Assembly: GCA_013816805.1 (NCBI GenBank)
Contig: JACDDS010000002.1
Coordinates: 137,530-201,529 of the forward strand
DNA: 64,000 nt
Direction: 5' to 3'
Source of the DNA: Chitinophagales bacterium
GTDB lineage: Bacteria; Bacteroidota; Bacteroidia; Chitinophagales; UBA10324
The notes below the pieces were generated by a model that saw only the letters and a program-made list of their open reading frames with translations, did no database searches and was not told the DNA's origin. Below, one piece after another: positions 62,377 to 64,000 of this stretch. A program made the translations under genes and the position numbers. Numbering within the stretch: position 1 is the first letter of the stretch; every line of letters starts with the position of its first letter.

Positions 62377-64000
62377 CTAAAATCCAAGACTGATTCCGAA
62401 CACTATCGTTTTCGGTTGTGGTGCACTATAAAAATCTATTCCCACATTTATGTTGTCAGCAAAGAAGTCCGTACTTACTTCAGGATCCCATCCATCATAG
62501 TTGGTGATTGTAAAAAGGTTATAAGCAGATGCATATACCCTTAATTGACTGATTTTAATTTTCTGCAGAATTTTTACCGGGATATTATATCCAAGCGTAA
62601 TGGTTTTAACACGAAGATAGGATCCGCTGGTAACGTAACGGCTGGACCGGAATTGATCTCCATTATCAAAGCCATAACGAGATTCAGGTACATCGGTTAT
62701 ATCTCCCGGATTCTTCCAGGAGTTGAGTGCTTTTACTATTTGGTTATCCCAAAATCCGCCATTGGAGTTCATCCAATGATCACCATTAAGGTTAATATCA
62801 TTGCCATATACACTTTGGAGTGAAATATCCAGTGAAAAATTTTTAAAGGAAAAACTGTTGGTGAATCCGGCTATAAATTTTGGATTCGGGTTTCCAATTA
62901 CTACAAAATTTGCGAGATTAAAATCGTTGGTGGTTGCGCGGTCATCTTCCGGCCCATTCACATAAAACAATGCATCACCATTTGCAGGGTCCACTCCTGC
63001 ATATTCAGGACCATAAAAGACACCTAATGGCTCACCTACCTTCACTACATTCAATCCCGAAGCTCCTGCATCGTCAATCAAACTCTGACCCTGTTCTAAT
63101 GCAACCACTTTGTTTTTATTAGCAGCAAAATTTAAGCTGGCATTCCATTTGAAATTTTTCACAAGAATATCACCATTTACTTCGAATTCAAAACCCTTGT
63201 TTTGCATCTTTCCTACATTTCTTGTTTGTGTAAGAAAACCTGTGGTAGAAGGTATAGGAACATCCAGCAATAGATCCGAAGTATTTTTGATGTAGTAATC
63301 CACTACTCCGTTAATCCTATCATTTAAAATTCCAAAATCAAGCCCGCCGTCAAACTGTGCCGTCTTTTCCCAGGTAAGATCGGGGTTAGCTAATGTGGAA
63401 GGGTACAATCCTGCGCTTGCATTATAGGTAGATACTCCATACAAGCCAAGAAAGTTGAAGTTGCCTATTTCCGCATTGCCTGTAACCCCATAGCTGGCGC
63501 GTAATTTCAGAAAGCTCAGTATGGGATTGTTTGCCAAAAACGACTCTTTACTGATTATCCATCCTATAGAGCCTGAAGGAAATAATCCGTAACGGTGGTC
63601 CTGTCCAAAACGGGACGAGCCATCAATGCGTGCAGTTAAAGAAAGCAGGTATTTTTCCTCATAATTATAATTAGCACGTGCGAAATAAGACAGGAACCGA
63701 TATTGCTCCAGGTTGCTTGTTCCATAGACAATTTCTGAAACGCTGGCGAGGGTCTTTAATTGATCATTCGGAAAACCCTGACCGTCCAGCTCACTATACA
63801 AATTAACAAAAGGCTGGTATTCAAAACCTACTGTGGCATCCACATTATGGCGTTCCTGAAATTCATGGTTGTACTTCAGCAACAGCTTTGTATCGTAATT
63901 TTCTACGCGGGCATTATAGACTTCGCCGTAACCGCCAATGCCAAAACCTGTATTCGATTTACTGCCGGAAAAACGGTCCTGTGCAAGGTTCGTAATATCG
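62377..64000 (-). CDS. SusC/RagA-family TonB-linked outer membrane transporter (C-terminal part, runs off the right edge)
   Basis: The frame is open from 62377 to base 64000; the N-terminus lies outside. The TTG at 63882 is internal and not a start: upstream codons to the edge read QDRFSGSKSNTGFGIGGYGE in the same frame. The visible 540 residues are the beta-barrel C-terminal half of a SusC-type receptor: SRFGQDHRYGLFPSGSIGW, LRASYGVTGNAEIG, and the C-terminal strand ending VFGISLGF. It imports oligomers with SusD using TonB energy. Substrate is unknown. Confidence 0.92.
   Translation of the reverse strand, partial: DITNLAQDRFSGSKSNTGFGIGGYGEVYNARVENYDTKLLLKYNHEFQERHNVDATVGFEYQPFVNLYSELDGQGFPNDQLKTLASVSEIVYGTSNLEQYRFLSYFARANYNYEEKYLLSLTARIDGSSRFGQDHRYGLFPSGSIGWIISKESFLANNPILSFLKLRASYGVTGNAEIGNFNFLGLYGVSTYNASAGLYPSTLANPDLTWEKTAQFDGGLDFGILNDRINGVVDYYIKNTSDLLLDVPIPSTTGFLTQTRNVGKMQNKGFEFEVNGDILVKNFKWNASLNFAANKNKVVALEQGQSLIDDAGASGLNVVKVGEPLGVFYGPEYAGVDPANGDALFYVNGPEDDRATTNDFNLANFVVIGNPNPKFIAGFTNSFSFKNFSLDISLQSVYGNDINLNGDHWMNSNGGFWDNQIVKALNSWKNPGDITDVPESRYGFDNGDQFRSSRYVTSGSYLRVKTITLGYNIPVKILQKIKISQLRVYASAYNLFTITNYDGWDPEVSTDFFADNINVGIDFYSAPQPKTIVFGISLGF

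Noticed and set aside
1-64000. tRNA or rRNA genes
   Set aside because: No T-loop/acceptor pattern or rRNA-like stretch was seen by eye in intergenic DNA; a tRNAscan run would settle it.

Overview
The window is a stretch of Bacteroidota chromosome. Evidence for the phylum: three proteins end in type IX secretion (T9SS) C-terminal sorting domains, a SusC/SusD pair is present, a DUF4290 gene sits directly in front of murA, several starts are preceded by the Bacteroidota -7 box TAnnTTTG, and Shine-Dalgarno sequences are scarce. The gene content (long Ig-like repeat proteins, Delta-60 repeats, an IcmF-type mutase, LytS/LytTR pairs) fits an environmental Chitinophagia/Saprospiria-type bacterium, but the sequence alone does not fix a lower rank. 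No rRNA, tRNA, CRISPR array, integrase or transposase was seen.

Layout. 1-3.2 kb: end of a secreted choice-of-anchor L protein, then mreBCD (cell shape). 3.4-7.3 kb: a lipoprotein, iscS-iscA (Fe-S/sulfur transfer), methylmalonyl-CoA epimerase and a frameshifted acetyltransferase joined to a Rof-like domain. 7.5-17.6 kb: two large T9SS surface proteins flanking a double-AAA+ ATPase. 17.7-30.5 kb: housekeeping genes (DUF4290-murA, TlpA-like thioredoxin, LytS/LytTR, sucB, dxs, scpA, kbl, thpR). 30.5-34.5 kb: an accessory islet with an MmeI-like restriction-modification enzyme, a frameshifted DUF3800 gene, and a displaced copy of the enzyme's 3' end. 34.6-39.5 kb: uvrA and a second LytS/LytTR pair. 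39.7-46.1 kb: Delta-60 T9SS protein, Tat-exported ferritin-like protein, an AraC-linked cluster, and two decayed pseudogenes. 46.2-54.9 kb: gdhA, an exonuclease, a four-gene envelope/stress operon (TerB, LysM, lipoprotein, YvlD), a phosphorylase-fold protein without the PLP lysine, and AI-2E transporter. 55-64 kb: IcmF-type mutase, S9 peptidase, and SusD/SusC.

Working together: mreBCD and murA serve wall growth. SusC/SusD, the S9 peptidase and the T9SS glycosidase-like protein suggest scavenging of polymers. Epimerase, IcmF, sucB, kbl and gdhA link amino-acid and branched or odd-chain acyl-CoA breakdown to the TCA cycle.

Most unusual points: (i) the restriction-modification islet in which a DUF3800 gene lies between two gapless, diverged copies of the enzyme's 3' end; (ii) five broken genes in which eight of the nine frameshifts found are best explained by loss of one base, while long core genes are intact; (iii) a GNAT-Rof fusion; (iv) a glucan-phosphorylase homologue with Thr where PLP-binding Lys belongs; (v) MurA with Asp in place of the fosfomycin-target Cys; (vi) an ATPase built from two separate internal duplications.
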